NCBI GenBank assembly: GCA_902465605.1
Contig: CABQNT010000012.1
Location: 38,088 to 102,087, forward strand
From: Prevotella sp902465605
GTDB lineage: Bacteria; Bacteroidota; Bacteroidia; Bacteroidales; Bacteroidaceae
Reading direction: 5' to 3'
DNA length: 64,000 nt
The number at the start of each line of letters is the position of its first letter. Position 1 is the first letter of the stretch. Both the position numbers and the translations under genes were made by a program. The notes below the pieces were generated by a model. The model was given only the letters and a program-made list of their open reading frames with translations. It was not told the origin of the DNA and ran no database searches. Shown in pieces: positions 61,359-64,000 of this stretch.

Positions 61359-63767
61359 TTAATCAACCGTTATCTCGTCTACGAACAAGAAGGCGGGCTG
61401 TCCATAGCCATAATGCCATTGAGGCATACTGTGTTCGGACAACACCTTGATGCGTAGATACCGTGCTTTGACGTTTTCAAGCGTTACCTTTTGCGTGTTT
61501 ACACTGGGTGGCACAACGTGCGGAAGCGATTGTTTAGTATCCGCAAACACCTCCTTGAAATGCTCTCCATCGTCAGACACCAATAAGGAAACGCCTCGAT
61601 CGGGGAATATCCAGTTAGATTGTTCGGTGAGTGTGCGTACCGATACACTCTTAATGGGCATCCTGCGTTGCAGATCAATGATGATGTCCATATCGTTTTC
61701 CACGAATCCTACCCAGCGTCCGGAGTGAAACGAAGTGTTGCCCAGCAATCCATTCACCAACTCTTGTGGACTGTTTCCTTGATAAGCATGGTTGGGTGGC
61801 GTGCAAAAACGAACGGGTTTCATCATGGCTTTGTGAACAATGATTTGCTCCTTGGTTACATCACTGTGCAGACTATCGCTATAAGCTATGGCTTTAATGG
61901 TAGCAGATCGCTTGAGACAAAACGGCTTTTTGTACGGTTTGCTTTGCTCATTTGGCTCACTTCCATCGGTGGTATAATAGATTTTCGCCTTCCCTGGTGC
62001 ACTGAGAGCCACCTCCATGGCTTGCCCTTTGGGCGATGGTGTCAGCACCGTGTTCACCGTGAAATAATGTTCAGCATATCGATAGCCGCAAGTTGTGTAG
62101 AGTTGCAGCATGTGAGGCAACCGCTTTAAGAAGCTGCCATAATCCTTCTCCTGCTCGCTCGACCACTGCACCTCGCACGCTGCTGCCAATCGTGGCAACA
62201 TCATATATTCTATGTGTGATAGCGTTTTTACCTGCTCGGTCCACAGATTGGCTTGCACACCAATGATATGCTTTGCCTGTTGTGGCGTCAGCGACGTAGG
62301 AACAGGCTGGAAAGCATACACCTTCTCAATAGGCAGATAGGCATTGAAAGCCACAGGCTCGTTGGCTCTGTCTTCGGTTTGGTAATAATCGAAATACATG
62401 TTCGATGTGGGACACATAATGGCATCGTGTCCCAAGCGTGCAGCCTCTTCAGCTCCTTTCATGCCGCGCCACGACAACACCGTTGCGTTAGGCGCCACAC
62501 CACCTTCCAATATTTCGTCCCAGCCACACACTTTTCTCCCATGCTGGGTGATAAAATTCGCCATTTCTGTCATAAAGTAGCTCTGCAAACGTTGCTCTTT
62601 GGTGTGCTGTGCATCGGTAACAAGTCCCAAACTTTGAATCTTCGCCTGACATTTGGCACAGTTTTGCCACGATTTCTTTGGACACTCGTCGCCACCAATG
62701 TTGATATACGGACCAGGAAAGAGCTGCATCACCTCGGCAATCACGTCTTTGGCAAACTGCAAAGTGCTGTCGTTGCCGGCACAAAGCACCTCCTCTGCAA
62801 TGCCCCACTCCGTACGTACGCTGTACGGTCCGCCCGTACATCCTAACTTAGGGTAAGCCGACAAGGCAGCCACCATGTGTCCCGGCATATCTATCTCGGG
62901 TACAATGTTGATGTGACGATCGGCAGCATACTGCACTATCTCCTTGATTTGTTGCTGCGTGTAATAGCCTCCATGGGGCTTGCCATCCTTCTTGTCCGTG
63001 TGTCCGATAGCCGTTTCGGGGCGGAATGCAGCCTTCTGGGTCAGCAACGGATATTTTTTTATCTCGATGCGCCAACCCTGGTCATCGGTCAAATGCCAGT
63101 GAAAGTTATTGATGTTGTGCAAGGCAAGCATGTCGATAAAGGTCTTGACAGCTTCTACCCCAAAGAAATGGCGCGCTACATCGAGCATGGCACCCCGATA
63201 AGCATATTGCGGATAATCTATTATCTCGCCTGCTGGAAACACAATCCCTGACGAATAAGACAGCAAATCCTTCTGTTCTGTTGCTGAACAGCACTTCTTG
63301 CTTTTTCCCTCCTCTTTCTCACATCTTCCCTTATCCATATTACACTTCAAGGGAATTGCCTTTCGCAAGGTTTGTATGCCATAAAAAGTGCCAGCGGCAG
63401 ACGCCCCCTGAATGGTTATTTTTTGTGCGGAAACACGCATGCTGTACGCCTCCTTATTGGGATGTAGCAACCCCGTATACAACTCGATGTTGTGTGCATC
63501 GGTGGCACTGGTGTCCACTTTAAGTTGCATGCCCGTGAGTTCAAAGATGTAAGATGCCAGCAATTCGGCATCTTTCTTCAGCACACTGTCACGTGCTGGG
63601 TACACAATTCGGGTTTGAGGGGTCAGCACAAAGCCCTTACTCTTCACCATGTTGATTTGTCGTGGCAAAGGAATCACACTGTAATTTGCCATGTTTGGCG
63701 CACATTGCGCATACCCCATGGCTGCAAGCAACCACAAGCATACGCTCATCAAGATTGTTTTCTTCAT
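61359..63767 (-). CDS. Exported beta-N-acetylhexosaminidase (GH20)
   Basis: An 802-residue exported enzyme releasing terminal GlcNAc/GalNAc from host glycans or chitobiose-like chains. Signal peptide to about residue 20 (MGYAQ), GH20b N-domain (SVIPLPRQINMVKSKGF), GH20 barrel beginning YRGAMLDVARHFFG, HWHLTDDQGWRIEIK and the catalytic pair in NIGGDECPK. The C-terminal part has a chitobiase-like module (KIYYTTDGSEPNEQSKPY) and a final discoidin-type carbohydrate-binding domain (MDIIIDLQRR ... RYLRIKVLS). Upstream are three -7-like boxes spaced 66 bp apart. Confidence 0.95.
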   Translation of the reverse strand: MKKTILMSVCLWLLAAMGYAQCAPNMANYSVIPLPRQINMVKSKGFVLTPQTRIVYPARDSVLKKDAELLASYIFELTGMQLKVDTSATDAHNIELYTGLLHPNKEAYSMRVSAQKITIQGASAAGTFYGIQTLRKAIPLKCNMDKGRCEKEEGKSKKCCSATEQKDLLSYSSGIVFPAGEIIDYPQYAYRGAMLDVARHFFGVEAVKTFIDMLALHNINNFHWHLTDDQGWRIEIKKYPLLTQKAAFRPETAIGHTDKKDGKPHGGYYTQQQIKEIVQYAADRHINIVPEIDMPGHMVAALSAYPKLGCTGGPYSVRTEWGIAEEVLCAGNDSTLQFAKDVIAEVMQLFPGPYINIGGDECPKKSWQNCAKCQAKIQSLGLVTDAQHTKEQRLQSYFMTEMANFITQHGRKVCGWDEILEGGVAPNATVLSWRGMKGAEEAARLGHDAIMCPTSNMYFDYYQTEDRANEPVAFNAYLPIEKVYAFQPVPTSLTPQQAKHIIGVQANLWTEQVKTLSHIEYMMLPRLAAACEVQWSSEQEKDYGSFLKRLPHMLQLYTTCGYRYAEHYFTVNTVLTPSPKGQAMEVALSAPGKAKIYYTTDGSEPNEQSKPYKKPFCLKRSATIKAIAYSDSLHSDVTKEQIIVHKAMMKPVRFCTPPNHAYQGNSPQELVNGLLGNTSFHSGRWVGFVENDMDIIIDLQRRMPIKSVSVRTLTEQSNWIFPDRGVSLLVSDDGEHFKEVFADTKQSLPHVVPPSVNTQKVTLENVKARYLRIKVLSEHSMPQWHYGYGQPAFLFVDEITVD

Positions 63768-63797
63768 ATCGAAAGATTGTTCAAGTTTACTTTTTTA

Positions 63798-63937
63798 CAA
63801 AGATTGCGCAAGCCGAATACAAAGAAAGTTTACTTTCTATGTTGAGGCGCAGCCAATCTTCTACAAAGATAGTGCAAGCCGAAAACAGAGAAAGTTCACT
63901 TTCTATGTTGAGGTGCGGCCTATCTTCTGCAAAGATA
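63798..63937 (-). promoter_or_regulatory. Hexosaminidase promoter: two tandem 66-bp cassettes
   Basis: Minus-strand boxes TATCTTTG (63937-63930), TATCTTTG (63871-63864) and AATCTTTG (63805-63798) are spaced exactly 66 bp apart. Each interval holds GC(C/T)GC(A/G)CCTCAACATA, the dyad GAAAGTnnACTTTC (middle bases TG-to-TA changes keep the arms intact) and TTTTCGGCTTGC or TATTCGGCTTGC. The same unit lies once upstream of coaW. The rest of the gap to 64000 shows nothing further. Confidence 0.7.
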
Positions 63938-64000
63938 GCCAAAATGAGACCTCTGCAAAACCTTACCCATTCTCTATCATTCTTGTTTTTGAGCACTATT

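Noticed and set aside
63798..63937. Tandem repeats as a possible CRISPR array
   Set aside because: Only two units without unique spacers, each containing a promoter box; no cas genes are present.
63787..63996. Minus-strand open frame upstream of the hexosaminidase gene
   Set aside because: It is created by reading through the tandem 66-bp promoter units; the protein is a repeat of the same words and lacks a start context.

Overview
The window reads as a chromosomal segment of a Prevotella-like member of the Bacteroidales. The evidence is the many TAnnTTTG promoter boxes (the Bacteroidota -7 element), lipoproteins with short lipobox signals, families concentrated in Bacteroidota (DUF1599 next to a DoxX/MauE protein and tpiA, DUF4251, DUF5020, head-GIN DUF2807, type II pantothenate kinase), and the absence of strong Shine-Dalgarno sites before most starts. 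It is mostly core and housekeeping sequence. I see no phage, insertion sequence, CRISPR array, tRNA or rRNA.

Layout: 1-4318 (minus) is an RND efflux pump (permease cut by the window edge, plus its lipoprotein adaptor). 4969-6910 holds the CCA-adding enzyme and a small lipoprotein. 7121-12044 (plus) is DUF1599, DoxX/MauE-like, tpiA, SPOR protein, folE and xth. 12168-15269 (minus) has a GH25 muramidase, a DUF4251 lipoprotein and a secreted endonuclease I. 16092-19727 holds two divergent ion transporters. 19866-23382 (minus) is thrS, then infC-rpmI-rplT. 23522-27355 (minus) has a TPR protein, def, ruvX and a SPOR lipoprotein. 27612-28459 (plus) is a three-gene envelope operon (YtxH, YqjE-like, small basic protein). 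29316-32168 (minus) has a candidate small RNA, an MBL hydrolase, murB and a lipoprotein. 32354-36398 has pheS, a BtuF-like lipoprotein and a DASS carboxylate transporter. 37025-42866 (minus) is a tolC-adaptor-ABC-permease-permease export operon. 43540-46899 has coaW and a divergent NUDIX-ligA pair. 47014-53010 has DUF5020, trmD, DUF805, a patatin, a PepP-type peptidase and a C1 peptidase. 53305-56956 is recJ-recQ. 57013-60216 (minus) is a nucleotidyltransferase, ATP-grasp, CDP-alcohol phosphatidyltransferase and HAD operon. 60452-63767 (minus) has a head-GIN lipoprotein and a GH20 hexosaminidase.

The least explained sequence is non-coding. (1) A family of about 350-390 bp intergenic repeats occurs five times (near 4.6, 15.6, 28.8, 36.5 and 43.1 kb) in both orientations. 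All share the same block order and end in an inverted repeat built on GGCGTATTTGC/GCAAATACGCC. (2) A 66-bp cassette carrying a -7 box and a GAAAGTnnACTTTC dyad lies upstream of coaW (one unit) and the hexosaminidase (two tandem units), with a 27-bp piece upstream of the 32168 lipoprotein gene. (3) A compact promoter-to-terminator unit at 29316-29392 looks like a free-standing RNA of about 65 nt. Among proteins, the most interesting are the four-gene lipid-headgroup-like operon, whose CDP-alcohol transferase lacks the fourth Asp of its signature, and the divergent LigA that has lost several canonical residues and is coupled to a NUDIX hydrolase.

All calls rest on reading the sequence and translations. 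No homology search was run, and domain boundaries are approximate.
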